From DATJGF01 sp035495315 (GTDB lineage Bacteria > Verrucomicrobiota > Verrucomicrobiia > Limisphaerales > UBA8199), in contig DATJGF010000110.1 of NCBI GenBank assembly GCA_035495315.1, positions 11,845 through 75,844 on the forward strand: DNA of 64,000 nt. Reading direction: 5' to 3'. Below the pieces are notes generated by a model. That model saw nothing but the letters and a program-made list of their open reading frames with translations. It was not told where the DNA came from and ran no database searches. How positions within the stretch are numbered: the stretch's first letter is position 1; every line of letters begins with the position of its first letter. Positions 32,335 to 42,221 of the stretch are shown piece by piece. The translations under genes and the position numbers were made by a program.

Positions 32335-33726
32335 ATGCTACGGCGCGACCGATTGATTCGGATGCAGATTCACCAATTTCTGGACGCGGGATTGTTCGCG
32401 ATCAGTTTTTGGCTGGCCTACGCACTGCGGGCAAACCCTTTCCTCATCCACTACTTTCACCAGGACCCTGTCAGCCCGTTCGAGAGGTATAAATGGTTGT
32501 ACTTGATTCTTATTCCCTCGGTGCCTTTGGTGCTGGAAGCGCAGGGTTTTTACGAGCGGCCGATTCTATATGCTCGCGGGACGACGGCATGGCAATTGTT
32601 CAAAGGGTGTGTCCTGATTTCCTTGGGCATGGTGCTCACACTGTTCGTTTTTCGTAGTGAGATCGCGCGGTGGGTGCCGGTTTGGTTCGGCGGCATCAGT
32701 TTCGCCCTCGTGTTCGCCAAGGAAGAGTTGTTCTTACTTGCTTTGAAGAGCAAGCTGGCCCAGGCGCAGTATCGGCGGCGCTTCATCCTGCTGGGGACAG
32801 TGGACGAAACCAGCCGAATTCGGGACAAACTGGGCGCGCGGTCTCGTGAAACCCTGGAAATTGTCGCGGAACTGGACTTGAATAATGTCCCGATACAGCG
32901 AGTCGTGGAGTTGCTGCACGAACATTCGATTAATGGTGTTCTGGTCAGCGCCAAACGCGCGCTTTTTGATCAGGTCGAAGCGGCAATTCGCGCTTGCGAA
33001 TTGGAAGGAGTCGAGGTCTGGCTGCTAGCCGATTTCTTTCGAACCCAGATCTCGCATACCAGCATCGATGATTTCTACGGTCATCCGGTCCTGGTATTTC
33101 GCACGACACCGGGGGCTTCCTGGGAAAACGTTCTCAAGCAAGTGATCGACCGCCTCGGCGCGCTCCTTGCACTGGTCATTCTGGCGCCCTTTTTACTCCT
33201 GTTCGCACTTGTGGTTAAGATCGGCTCGCCCGGACCAATCTTTTTCCGACAGCAACGTTCCGGGCTGAATGGACATCCTTTCACGCTGTATAAGTTCCGC
33301 ACGATGATCACCAACGCTGATCAACTGAAACATGAGCTCGCCGCAATGAATGAAATGAGCGGACCGGTTTTCAAATTGACGAATGACCCTCGAATCACTC
33401 CTTTTGGGAAGTTCCTGCGCAAGTTCAGCATCGACGAGTGGCCCCAGTTTTACAACGTGTTGCGCGGCGAGATGAGCCTGGTCGGACCACGACCGCTCCC
33501 GGTCGACGAGGTCAGGCGTTTCAACGATCTCGCCCATCGCCGGCGCCTCAGTGTGAAGCCCGGCCTTACCTGCCTTTGGCAAATCAGCGGGCGAAATAAC
33601 GTCAAAGATTTTAAGGATTGGGTCCGACTCGACCTCGAATACATCGATAATTGGTCGTTGTGGCTGGATGTTAAAATCCTTTTGCGCACGGTGCCGGTAG
33701 TGCTGGTGGGTAACGGCGCCAAATGA
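32335..33726 (+). CDS. polyprenyl-phosphate sugar-phosphotransferase (WcaJ/PglC family)
   Basis: This 463-residue membrane protein has four N-terminal spans (about residues 15-130) and a nucleotide-binding-like central domain (RRFILLGTVDETSRI to VWLLADFF). A fifth membrane segment leads into the bacterial sugar transferase domain: SPGPIFFRQQRSGLNG, YKFRTM, SIDEWPQFYNVLRGEMSLVGPRPLP and KPGLTCLWQISGRN. It would move a hexose-1-phosphate from a UDP-sugar to undecaprenyl phosphate, the first step of exopolysaccharide or O-unit assembly. Its stop overlaps the start of the UXS-like gene. No flippase or polymerase gene is nearby. Confidence 0.9.
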   Translation: MLRRDRLIRMQIHQFLDAGLFAISFWLAYALRANPFLIHYFHQDPVSPFERYKWLYLILIPSVPLVLEAQGFYERPILYARGTTAWQLFKGCVLISLGMVLTLFVFRSEIARWVPVWFGGISFALVFAKEELFLLALKSKLAQAQYRRRFILLGTVDETSRIRDKLGARSRETLEIVAELDLNNVPIQRVVELLHEHSINGVLVSAKRALFDQVEAAIRACELEGVEVWLLADFFRTQISHTSIDDFYGHPVLVFRTTPGASWENVLKQVIDRLGALLALVILAPFLLLFALVVKIGSPGPIFFRQQRSGLNGHPFTLYKFRTMITNADQLKHELAAMNEMSGPVFKLTNDPRITPFGKFLRKFSIDEWPQFYNVLRGEMSLVGPRPLPVDEVRRFNDLAHRRRLSVKPGLTCLWQISGRNNVKDFKDWVRLDLEYIDNWSLWLDVKILLRTVPVVLVGNGAK

Positions 33727-34694
33727 GCCGCCGCCGCAAAACCTCGGCGAACTCGCACCAACCGACCAGTGTGGTTACCGGGGCGGCGGGTTTTCTCGGA
33801 TCGCACCTGACGGATTTGTTGCTCAGCCGCGGCCATAAAGTTATCGGCATCGACAATTTCGTCACCGGAACGGTCGACAACATCGCGCATCTCGGGGGGA
33901 ATCCCAATTTCAAGTTCATCCAACAGGATGTAACCGAGTTTCTGTTTTTGGAACCGTCGGTGGATTATGTGTGGCATTTTGCTTCGCCCGCCAGCCCGAT
34001 TGATTATCTGGAGCTGCCGATCCAGACACTAAAGGTTGGCTCGCTCGGCACGCACAAGGCCTTGGGTCTGGCCAAGAACAAACGCGCGCGATTCCTGCTG
34101 GCGTCGACTTCAGAAATCTATGGAGATCCGCTCATTCACCCACAAACCGAAGAGTATTGGGGCAATGTGAACCCGATTGGACCTCGGGGTTGTTATGATG
34201 AGGCGAAAAGGTTCGCCGAAGCCCTCACTATTGCCTACCACAAAGAGCATCAGGTAAAGACGCGGATCGTGCGCATCTTCAACACGTATGGTCCACGAAT
34301 GCGCCTGAACGATGGCCGCGTCGTGCCGGCCTTCGTCAGTCAGGCCCTCAAAAACAAACCGCTGACTGTTTTTGGCCTGGGCGCCCAAACCCGCAGTTTT
34401 TGTTATGTCTCGGATTTAATTGAGGGGATTTATCGGCTCATGCTCAGCGATTATGACCTGCCAGTGAACATTGGCAATCCGGTGGAGCTATCGGTCCTTG
34501 AGTTTGCAAAACAGATCATCCGCGCGACGAAATCACGCAGCAGAATTGTTTTTAAGCCTTTGCCCCAGGATGACCCCAAACAGCGACAGCCGGATATCAC
34601 GAAAGCGAAACGCCTATTGGGTTGGGAACCGAAAGTGCAACTGGCGGAGGGGCTGGTTAAGACAATCGAATATTTTCGAGGGAAAGTGAAGTAA
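33723..34694 (+). CDS. UDP-glucuronate decarboxylase (UDP-xylose synthase)-like SDR
   Basis: This 323-residue extended short-chain dehydrogenase has the NAD loop GAAGFLGSH (about residues 20-28) and the STSEIYGDP segment. The catalytic YxxxK lies in CYDEAKRFAE near residue 158, followed by RIFNTYGPRM. The strings PIGPRGCYDEAKR and DLIEGIYRLM are typical of UXS enzymes, which convert UDP-glucuronate to UDP-xylose. It overlaps the upstream sugar transferase gene by 4 bp (ATGA). It probably makes a donor sugar for the same glycan. Confidence 0.85.
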   Translation: MSRRRKTSANSHQPTSVVTGAAGFLGSHLTDLLLSRGHKVIGIDNFVTGTVDNIAHLGGNPNFKFIQQDVTEFLFLEPSVDYVWHFASPASPIDYLELPIQTLKVGSLGTHKALGLAKNKRARFLLASTSEIYGDPLIHPQTEEYWGNVNPIGPRGCYDEAKRFAEALTIAYHKEHQVKTRIVRIFNTYGPRMRLNDGRVVPAFVSQALKNKPLTVFGLGAQTRSFCYVSDLIEGIYRLMLSDYDLPVNIGNPVELSVLEFAKQIIRATKSRSRIVFKPLPQDDPKQRQPDITKAKRLLGWEPKVQLAEGLVKTIEYFRGKVK

Positions 34695-34764
34695 GAACGC
34701 CGGTTCTGGTAGCGCTCGTTACTTTTAGCTTGGCAATCCTAACGGCACGCGCTTCCTTTTACTT

Positions 34765-35565
34765 GTGATTCATCCGACGGCCGTCATCCATCCAAAAGCC
34801 CAGCTTGACTCCACAGTGCAGGTTGGACCCCATGCGGTGATCGATGCCGGCGTCGAGGTCGGCCCGCGCTGTATCATCGGGCCGCACGCTTACCTGACGG
34901 GCCACACGAAAATCGGTGCCGATAACAAATTCTTCGCCGGCTGCGTCATCGGCGAGGCACCGCAGGATTTGAAGTATAAAGGGGCGCCGTCGGGCCTGAA
35001 GGTGGGCGATTTCAATGTCTTTCGCGAGTGTGTGACAGTGCATCGGGCGAATCTGGAGAGTGACCAGACCGTGATTGGCTCGCACAATTTGCTGATGGGG
35101 TGCTGCCACATTGCCCACGATTGCCGGCTCGGAAACTATGTCATCGTAGCCAATGGGGCACTGGTCGGAGGGCACGTGCATATTGACAATCGTGTGCTGA
35201 TTTCCGGCAATTGCCTGGTTCACCAATTTGTACGAGTCGGCACGCTGGCGATGATGCAGGGCGGCTCGGCTATCAGCAAAGACCTGCCGCCGTTTACAGT
35301 CGCGCGCGGTGATAACACCGTTTGTGGCCTGAACACGATTGGCTTACGCCGAGCCGGGTTGTCGCCCGCCAACCGCCTGGAACTGAAACAGCTTTACCAC
35401 GCGTTGTTCCGGTCCAAGCTAAACCTGCGCAAAGCCGTCGCGGCTGCACGTGGCAAGTTCTCTGGTGAATGCGCTAAATTGATGTTGGATTTTATTGAAG
35501 CCTCAAAACGCGGCGTGTGTTTCGACGGAGGTAACACAGAGTCGGACCAGGAGGAACCCGATTGA
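34765..35565 (+). CDS. lpxA: acyl-[ACP]-UDP-N-acetylglucosamine O-acyltransferase LpxA
   Basis: This 266-residue left-handed beta-helix protein has many hexapeptide repeats (IHPTAVIHPKAQLD, VGPHAVIDAGVEVG and so on). The catalytic His is His118 in GCCHIAHDC, equivalent to His125 of E. coli LpxA. A helical C-terminal domain follows. It catalyses the first step of lipid A synthesis. The start is a GTG at 34765. The gene is not beside lpxD, fabZ or lpxB here. Instead it follows sugar-nucleotide genes. Confidence 0.92.
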   Translation: MIHPTAVIHPKAQLDSTVQVGPHAVIDAGVEVGPRCIIGPHAYLTGHTKIGADNKFFAGCVIGEAPQDLKYKGAPSGLKVGDFNVFRECVTVHRANLESDQTVIGSHNLLMGCCHIAHDCRLGNYVIVANGALVGGHVHIDNRVLISGNCLVHQFVRVGTLAMMQGGSAISKDLPPFTVARGDNTVCGLNTIGLRRAGLSPANRLELKQLYHALFRSKLNLRKAVAAARGKFSGECAKLMLDFIEASKRGVCFDGGNTESDQEEPD

Positions 35566-35583
35566 GGGTTCTTGCCCCGCTGT

Positions 35584-36933
35584 TCAGCGCTTCGTCGTTT
35601 CCGCCATTAGTCTTGCCAGCCGCAGCGCCATCTCCATCGCTTGCTCATAATTCAAGCGTGGGTCGAGCTGACTCCGATATCCGCGTTCCAAATCCTCTTC
35701 AGTGACACCGCTGGCCCCGCCAATACATTCGGTGACATTATCTCCAGTCAGTTCAAAATGCACTCCGCCGAGGGGGCGTCCGCAATTCTTCAATATCTCA
35801 AAGGCTTGCTCCAGTTCACGGATAATATTTTCAAAACGCCGCGTTTTTATGCCACTTCTAGTGGTTTCGGTGTTTCCGTGCATGGGGTCGCTGCACCAGA
35901 GCACCTCTTTACCGGCGCGTGAAATCGCCTCAAGCAATGGCGGCAAGCAATCGGCGATTCGATCGGCGCCAAAACGGAAAATGAAAGTCAGCCGACCAGG
36001 TTCATTTTGCGGATTGAGAATCTCCGCTAAAGCCAACGCCTCCGCAGGAGTGACTGACGGTCCAACCTTGACACCGATCGGGTTGGCGATCCCGCGAAAA
36101 TATTCGACGTGTGCGCCATCCAGAGCGCGGGTGCGATCGCCGATCCAGGGAAAGTGCGTCGAGAGATTGTACCAACCGGTGCGCCGAGGCACTTGCCGCG
36201 TCTGCGCCTGCTCGTACTGCAGGTGCAAACCTTCGTGGCTGGTGTAGAAATCGACGCGGTTGATATCTGCCAGCACCGAGCCGGTCAAGGTCTCCATAAA
36301 CCGCAGAGATTCGCCTATGCTTTGCACCATACGCATGTACTCCGCCGCGTGCGGTGACTTGGCGACGAAACCGAGTTCCCAATACTCCGGATGATGCAGG
36401 TCGGCAAACCCACCCTCAATGAGCGCGCGGATGAAATTGATCGTCAACCCTGAGCGTTCGTAGGCGCGCAGCAGCAGTTGCGGGTCCGGGGTGCGGTCAT
36501 TAGCGGTGAAGCCAGACCGGTTGATCATGTCGCCCCGGAAGCTCGGCAGGCTCGTACCGGCGCGAGTCTCATTATCCGCGGAACGTGGTTTGGCATATTG
36601 CCCTGCAAAACGTCCAATGCGCACCACCCGTTTTTTTCCGCCCTGCACCAGCACGAGACTCATTTGCAGGAGGATCTTAAGCTTGCTCGCGATGGCCGAC
36701 GATTCGCAATCCTCAAAACTTTCGGAACAATCACCGCCTTGAAGCAAAAATCGCTCGCCGCGAACGGCCTGGGCCAACTGTTGTTTGAGGTTCTCGATTT
36801 CCCAACTAGTGACGAGAGGTGGGAGACGAGACAATTGCGCCAGCACGCGCTGCAATTGTTCGGCGGCGGGATAGGCTGGTTGCTGGCTGGCGGGTTTGTT
36901 TTGCCAGGAATCTGGCGTCCAGTGCGTCTGCAT
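35584..36933 (-). CDS. 3-deoxy-7-phosphoheptulonate synthase, class II
   Basis: This 449-residue plant/actinobacterial-type (class II) DAHP synthase has the motifs RFLLQGGDCSESFEDC, SFRGDMINRS, YTSHEGLHLQYEQAQTR, ANPIGVKVGPS, DPMHGNT and GVHFELTGDNVTECIGG. It joins PEP and erythrose 4-phosphate in the first step of the shikimate pathway. The class I enzymes share almost none of these strings. The gene is convergent with lpxA, 18 bp apart. The shikimate kinase gene lies separately at 57.5 kb. Confidence 0.94.
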   Translation of the reverse strand: MQTHWTPDSWQNKPASQQPAYPAAEQLQRVLAQLSRLPPLVTSWEIENLKQQLAQAVRGERFLLQGGDCSESFEDCESSAIASKLKILLQMSLVLVQGGKKRVVRIGRFAGQYAKPRSADNETRAGTSLPSFRGDMINRSGFTANDRTPDPQLLLRAYERSGLTINFIRALIEGGFADLHHPEYWELGFVAKSPHAAEYMRMVQSIGESLRFMETLTGSVLADINRVDFYTSHEGLHLQYEQAQTRQVPRRTGWYNLSTHFPWIGDRTRALDGAHVEYFRGIANPIGVKVGPSVTPAEALALAEILNPQNEPGRLTFIFRFGADRIADCLPPLLEAISRAGKEVLWCSDPMHGNTETTRSGIKTRRFENIIRELEQAFEILKNCGRPLGGVHFELTGDNVTECIGGASGVTEEDLERGYRSQLDPRLNYEQAMEMALRLARLMAETTKR

Positions 36934-37064
36934 TTTGACGGCAGCCAGCCTTGCTCATCCGATTGGAAATGTAAAATGGAAATGCCGGCAAAAATCGGGA
37001 GGGAAGCGGGGGAGGTTGCTATTTTGCACCAACTTTAGTTTGACTTAGGGCAGAGGCATGCGTC

Positions 37065-37988
37065 ATGTTGTCGACCATGAAAGCCCCTGTCTCGTGTCGA
37101 AGTCGCACGCTTTTGTCCGCAGCGTTCTTGCTCGTTTCCGGGTTTGCCGGATTAAAGACGGCATCGGCTCAAACGTTTTTAATCAATAGCAATCAGAGTT
37201 CGATCACGATCTCCGGCACCGTGTTGGGCACCCAGATCATGAGTCAAGGGCCTAGCAGTCTCACCGCGAAAGTCGGGGGAACACTGGAAGCAGCGGTAGC
37301 AGGTTCGTCGATTGAATTCGTGGGACAAAGCCAAATTCACGTAAATAACAGCGGCACTTGGCAGCCCAAAGCAGACGGCACCGCCGGGAGTGAGCCGGCA
37401 AACTATGGCGCGATGGGCACGACCATTTTGGGTAGCGGCGTCGCCGCTCTGCGAGATGTGCTGCTGGATCTCACGAATGGCTCGATCGCGATCAACAACG
37501 GACAATTTGATTCGAGCAGTCTGACTTTGTTTTTTCCTACCCAGGCCACCAGCACTTTTGCCTATAATGTTTCCGGCTTGCTCAGCCAACATGGGGTCGA
37601 ACTCCTCACCGGCTATGCGACTAACAAAGTGACGACCATGGGCACGATCAATGGGCCCGCCGGACAGCAAACAATTACTATTCCGGTTAATGCGACGTTT
37701 GTCTTCAGCCTGGTTAGCGCCGGTGATACAGTTGTCACACTTAAAGGCCAGTTAGTTGCCACCCAGGCGGCTCAAGTCCCTCCTCTTGTTATCCAATCTT
37801 TCACGGTGCAGAACCAGATCATTGCCTTGCAGTGGCAGGGCAGCGCCGGACAACAATTCAAAGTCCTTTCCTCCTCCGATTTTAACACGTGGCAAACCAA
37901 TCTCATCAACGCGGCTTTTGCCAACGGGATCTATACCTGGACCGCGCCTGCCACAAACCCGATTCAATTTCTTCGGCTGGCCAGGTGA
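37065..37988 (+). CDS. exported protein with C-terminal W...FLRL module
   Basis: This 307-residue secreted protein has a signal peptide ending near TASA (about residue 35). The middle (residues about 36-230) is rich in S, T, G and beta strands and matches no domain I know. The last 65 residues (IIALQWQGSAGQQFKVLSSS, then W, ending IQFLRLAR) match the C-terminal module found in three other exported proteins in the window. The function is unknown. It may be an envelope or surface protein. Confidence 0.65.
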   Translation: MLSTMKAPVSCRSRTLLSAAFLLVSGFAGLKTASAQTFLINSNQSSITISGTVLGTQIMSQGPSSLTAKVGGTLEAAVAGSSIEFVGQSQIHVNNSGTWQPKADGTAGSEPANYGAMGTTILGSGVAALRDVLLDLTNGSIAINNGQFDSSSLTLFFPTQATSTFAYNVSGLLSQHGVELLTGYATNKVTTMGTINGPAGQQTITIPVNATFVFSLVSAGDTVVTLKGQLVATQAAQVPPLVIQSFTVQNQIIALQWQGSAGQQFKVLSSSDFNTWQTNLINAAFANGIYTWTAPATNPIQFLRLAR

Positions 37989-38019
37989 TTCTGCGGCTTA
38001 CACGAAATAGTCGCGTCGG

Positions 38020-39402
38020 TTACTGACTTAGTCGATAAAACCGCTGCGGTCCAGAGATCGAATCTGTGAGGCTATTCTGACCGTTCACTACCATCGGGCC
38101 GGGCAAAATGGCGCTCCAAGACGCGGACGAAGCAAGGTTGGTCGCGGACAATAAAGTGAAGCCCGATGAATTGGTCGGCCAGGTGAGGATCACGTTTCCG
38201 GGAATGGGCGTAATTCTCAGTTGTGGCGGCGCCTGCACTGCCAGGCTAAACAATGTCCCGCTTCCCCATTTACCTCCATTACATGCTGTCCCATACAAAG
38301 TGTTCCCCGACAAAAGTAATCCGGCAGTCGGATTCGCACCGTCGATATTGGTGGAAAAAATGCCGCCGATTGCCGTGAAATCGTGAACTGTATTAAAGCC
38401 GCTCCCATCTGTCCTGACGGCAAATACAGTCCCATTGCCATGCCCGCCGCCGTGAGCCGCAACCCCATAAAGTGTGTTGCCGAGCAAAATCAAAGCGGCA
38501 CCCGGATTCGCGCCGTCGACAGTCCCGGTAAAGTTATAAATCGGATCAAATGCGACCGCATCAGTGCTTAGAGCGAACACGGTACCCGCGCCTTGCGTCC
38601 CACCCAATCGAGTCGTCCCAAAAAGCGTGTTGCCCCAAAGAGTCAATCCTGCCTCTGGATTAGCGCCATCGCCCCCGCTGAAACTGTACAGGGTACTAAA
38701 TCCCATGTCACCGATCTGTAAAGTGAACACGCTGCCATAGCCCCATGCACCACCATTTTCGGTTGTGCCGTAGAGCGCGTTCCCAGCCAGGACCAATTCC
38801 GCCTTAGGATTAGCGCCATCGCTTCCGCCGGTGAAACTGTACAAATTCGTAAAGCCCGAGCCATCGGTGTTCACCGCGAATACGATACCCCCACCAGGAC
38901 TGCTATGATACGTGGTGCCATATAACGTATTGCCTGAGGCGACAAGTCCTCCAAGCGGATTGGCCCCGCCGTCGCCGCCGGCAAACGTATGCAACACTTT
39001 AAAATCGCTCCCATCCGTATTTACCTTGAAGACGGTTCCCGCGTTCGCAGTTGGACTTCCTCGATAGACAGCCGTCCCATACAGCGTGTTGCTCACTAAC
39101 ACCAACCCAGCATTCGGGTTTCCTCCATCAGTGCCACCGCTGAAGCTGAGCAACGTGATCAACCCAGTGCCATTAGTGCATAATCGGAAAATCGTCCCCT
39201 GGCTGGAAGCACCCCCGTAACAAGCCGTGCCATAAAGATTGGTCCCCGATAGCAATAATCCGGCGTAAGGATTGGCCCCATCGCTGCCGCGGGTAAAACT
39301 ATAAATCGATCGCAGTGATTGCGCTGTCAACTTCTCGGGCAAGAAACCAAGCGCAACGGCCAGCGCTGAGGCCGCGAGCAAAGCATTGAACCTCGGGTTC
39401 AT
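38020..39402 (-). CDS. exported Gloeo_Verruco repeat protein (TIGR03803), seven repeats
   Basis: This 460-residue protein has a signal peptide (LLAASALAVALGFLPEKLTAQ) and seven repeats of about 50 residues. Each has the pattern DGANPxAGLxLxGNTLYGTxxxGGxxGxGTVFxxxTDG. This is the TIGR03803 repeat typical of Verrucomicrobia and some cyanobacteria, and it probably forms a beta-propeller. The C-terminus (about 395-460) is the shared W...RFYRLSQ module. The protein is probably on the surface or secreted, and its ligand is unknown. Confidence 0.85.
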   Translation of the reverse strand: MNPRFNALLAASALAVALGFLPEKLTAQSLRSIYSFTRGSDGANPYAGLLLSGTNLYGTACYGGASSQGTIFRLCTNGTGLITLLSFSGGTDGGNPNAGLVLVSNTLYGTAVYRGSPTANAGTVFKVNTDGSDFKVLHTFAGGDGGANPLGGLVASGNTLYGTTYHSSPGGGIVFAVNTDGSGFTNLYSFTGGSDGANPKAELVLAGNALYGTTENGGAWGYGSVFTLQIGDMGFSTLYSFSGGDGANPEAGLTLWGNTLFGTTRLGGTQGAGTVFALSTDAVAFDPIYNFTGTVDGANPGAALILLGNTLYGVAAHGGGHGNGTVFAVRTDGSGFNTVHDFTAIGGIFSTNIDGANPTAGLLLSGNTLYGTACNGGKWGSGTLFSLAVQAPPQLRITPIPGNVILTWPTNSSGFTLLSATNLASSASWSAILPGPMVVNGQNSLTDSISGPQRFYRLSQ

Positions 39403-39695
39403 GTGACTGGGACTCCACGCCGATAATGGAACGATTCAAGGCCGATGTAAAGCAACGAAATGTGTCAAAATCACGCTTGACATAGCTGGGCTTAATCAAT
39501 TTGATACCATTATTGCCGTATCTGCGGCTCCAGTCGCATGATATGGTTCCTAAACTGGCTTAATTAGTCTTGGCTTGTAAACTCGGGTCCGTCGAGGTGG
39601 TACCTCGGCTAGCCGAAGATTGAACCGCCTTTTAGCGACGAGCCTCCTTCGCGGGGATCGGGCATTGCCCGGAGTTGCTCGTCGAGATAGCCAGT

Positions 39696-41612
39696 ATGTG
39701 CGGTTTTGCAGGCTTTCACAGGCCCCGCGACTTTCAGATAGATGCTTTGGTGCTAGCGAGGAAGATGGGGGACCGGCTACGCCACCGTGGCCCGGATGAC
39801 TCAGGTGAGTGGAGCGAACCTTCTCTTGGCATAGCGTTGGCGTTCCGACGTCTATCGATCCTCGATCTTAGCGAATTTGGGCACCAGCCGATGCTCTCGA
39901 GTGACGGCCGGTTTGCCCTGGTGCTAAACGGTGAGGTTTACAACCATAACGCTCTCCGAGCTGACCTGGCTCAACAAGGACACTCTTTCCGCGGACATTC
40001 CGACACGGAAGTGCTCCTGGCGGGCATCGCCGCCTGGGGGCTGGAAAAAACCCTTCAATGCTCAGCCGGGATGTTCGCGCTGGCGCTCGTGGATATCCCT
40101 CGGCGGCAGCTTTTGCTGGCCCGTGACCGCCTTGGGGAAAAACCGCTGTTTTACGGCTGGAGCAATGGCCACTTCTTCTTCGGATCGGAACTTAAGGCTT
40201 TTCGACCCCATCCCGGATTCGTCCCCGAAGTAGATCGCCGCGCGTTGACGCTGTATTTGCGGTTCGGATATGTTCCCTCCCCCTGGTGTATCCTCGCCGG
40301 TTTTCACAAATTGTTACCGGCACACGTCCTCTTACTTCCGCTTGATGGCAGTGCCAGTCCCGGCAGAGAAACCCTTCGATCCTATTGGTCACTGCCCAAA
40401 CCGGGGGAGCGCGGAGTCTTTGCCGGTTCGCCCGAGGATTGCGTGGGTCATTTGCGGGAGTTGCTGCGGGAATCGATCCGACTGCAAATGCTGGCGGATG
40501 TTCCTGTGGGCGCGTTTCTTTCAGGCGGAATAGACTCCTCGACGGTGGTTTCGCTGTTGCAGGCCGAGGCGAGGGTCCCGGTGAAGACGTTCAGTATCGG
40601 CTTTCCAGACTCGCATTATGACGAGTCGATGCACGCCGAGCGAATTGCAAGGCATTTGGGAACAGAGCAAGTCACCTGGCGCTGCGCGGACTCCGAGCTG
40701 CTGGAATTGGCGAGGCAGGTTCCGCAGGTTTATTGCGAACCGTTTGCCGATGATTCGCAATTGCCGACGCTTGCGCTGGCCCGCCTGGCACGGCGACAGG
40801 TAACCGTGTCGCTTTCGGGCGATGGCGGTGACGAGCTGTTTCACGGCTATGGGCGCTACGAGAAAAGTCTTGAGCGTTGGCAACAACTCAAGCGCCATCC
40901 GGAAATCGGCACCACCGCCCGGTGCGCAATATTGGCTGCTTCTGCGGCAATTTCACTTCTGGCGGAGTCGCCGTTCCAACGTAGATGGACCAGCCGGCTT
41001 GCGAAGGCACGGAACCAATGGCTGGCGCAATCGCTGCCCTGTTATTACCGGCACCGGATGTCGCTTCACAAGGCGCCAGACCTGTATTTGAGCAGGCCCG
41101 AAATCACGAAAGACTTCTTTGATGAGATGTCCGACATGCGCGGCCTCGAAGAGCAGGACGTGTCGTGTTTGAGTTACCTGGATTTGAACACGTACTTGCC
41201 CGACGACTTGTTGGTCAAAGTGGACCGAGCCGCGATGGCGGTTAGCCTCGAGACGCGCATGCCTTTACTTGATCATCGCGTGGTGGAGTATGCTGCCCAA
41301 ATTCCGGATGCAATTAAGCGGCGCCACGGTCAGAACAAATGGCCGCTGCGAATGATCCTCGCGCAAAGCGTTCCCCCAGAGCTGACCGACCGACCGAAGA
41401 TGGGATTTTGTACGCCGATGGGTCGATGGTTGCGCGGCCCTTTGTTTGAGTGGGCCGAAGCCCACTTGAGTGAAGACCGGCTTCGCAGGGAGGGCTTTTT
41501 CGCACCGGAGGAAGTGCGGAGGCTATGGCGGAAGCACCAGCAAGGACCGCGCGACGCAGGCCTTTTGCTCTGGGGCTTGCTAATGTTCCAAGGGTGGTAC
41601 GAGACTTTCTAA
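39696..41612 (+). CDS. asnB: asparagine synthase (glutamine-hydrolysing)
   Basis: The product is 638 residues long. The start at 39696 exposes Cys2 (MCGFAG), the amidotransferase nucleophile after Met removal, so it is preferred to an ATG-less upstream extension. The glutaminase domain runs to about residue 210. The synthetase domain carries the PP-loop LSGGIDSS near residue 275 and SLSGDGGDELFHGYGRY. It makes asparagine from aspartate, or it amidates a glycan precursor, as close homologues in polysaccharide clusters do. The gap upstream (39403-39695) has no clear promoter. Confidence 0.9.
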   Translation: MCGFAGFHRPRDFQIDALVLARKMGDRLRHRGPDDSGEWSEPSLGIALAFRRLSILDLSEFGHQPMLSSDGRFALVLNGEVYNHNALRADLAQQGHSFRGHSDTEVLLAGIAAWGLEKTLQCSAGMFALALVDIPRRQLLLARDRLGEKPLFYGWSNGHFFFGSELKAFRPHPGFVPEVDRRALTLYLRFGYVPSPWCILAGFHKLLPAHVLLLPLDGSASPGRETLRSYWSLPKPGERGVFAGSPEDCVGHLRELLRESIRLQMLADVPVGAFLSGGIDSSTVVSLLQAEARVPVKTFSIGFPDSHYDESMHAERIARHLGTEQVTWRCADSELLELARQVPQVYCEPFADDSQLPTLALARLARRQVTVSLSGDGGDELFHGYGRYEKSLERWQQLKRHPEIGTTARCAILAASAAISLLAESPFQRRWTSRLAKARNQWLAQSLPCYYRHRMSLHKAPDLYLSRPEITKDFFDEMSDMRGLEEQDVSCLSYLDLNTYLPDDLLVKVDRAAMAVSLETRMPLLDHRVVEYAAQIPDAIKRRHGQNKWPLRMILAQSVPPELTDRPKMGFCTPMGRWLRGPLFEWAEAHLSEDRLRREGFFAPEEVRRLWRKHQQGPRDAGLLLWGLLMFQGWYETF

Positions 41613-41660
41613 CCGATGGCGTTCATTTGCTTTCTGGTTCCAGCAGTGCAACGTTGTTGC

Positions 41661-42188
41661 ATGGGAAAGAGGAGATCCCGATCTACTCGACCGAGGCAGA
41701 GCCGGCCCAAACCGCGAGCCAGCACGCAGGATGTGGTAGGGCAGGTGCTCACCGATAAGAATGTCGCGCCGAAATGGCGTCAACATTACCGGCGGTTGCT
41801 CGAATTGCGCGACCACTTGGTGCAGCAACGCCGAGACCTCGCCAAGGACGCGCTGGAAGAGCAACCCACTTTGGGCACGCACCTGGCCGATGCCGGAACT
41901 GATACGTATGACCAGGACTTCGCCTTAGGGATGCTCTCTTCTGAACAGGATGCATTGTATGAAATCGAAGAGGCGCTGGAGCGCATTCGCAATAGGACCT
42001 ATGGCATCTGCGAAGTGACGGGACGGCCGATCAAACCGGCGCGTCTTGAAGCGATCCCCTGGACCCGCTTCGGCGCCGAAGCCGAGAACCAGCTGGAGCG
42101 GCAAGGAATGCGACGTGGCCCACACCTCGGACCACGCGAGGGGGTGCCCAAAGACACTCCGGGTCATCACGAGCGCGAAGCCGAATAG
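41661..42188 (+). CDS. DksA/TraR-like protein with a degenerate zinc finger
   Basis: This 175-residue protein has a very basic N-terminus (KRRSRSTRPRQSRPKPR). A coiled-coil region (about 38-110) and the DksA-like stretch RTYGICEVTGRPIKPARLEAIPWTRF follow. Canonical DksA has four Cys ligands. Here only Cys117 remains, so zinc binding in the normal way is unlikely. DksA-family proteins act on RNA polymerase through the secondary channel. The acidic tip residues DTYDQD (about 81-86) could still serve this role. I chose the ATG at 41661, although a longer frame exists from 41616. Confidence 0.7.
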   Translation: MGKRRSRSTRPRQSRPKPRASTQDVVGQVLTDKNVAPKWRQHYRRLLELRDHLVQQRRDLAKDALEEQPTLGTHLADAGTDTYDQDFALGMLSSEQDALYEIEEALERIRNRTYGICEVTGRPIKPARLEAIPWTRFGAEAENQLERQGMRRGPHLGPREGVPKDTPGHHEREAE

Positions 42189-42221
42189 TCAGCAGATTTA
42201 CTCGACCAATATTCAACACTA

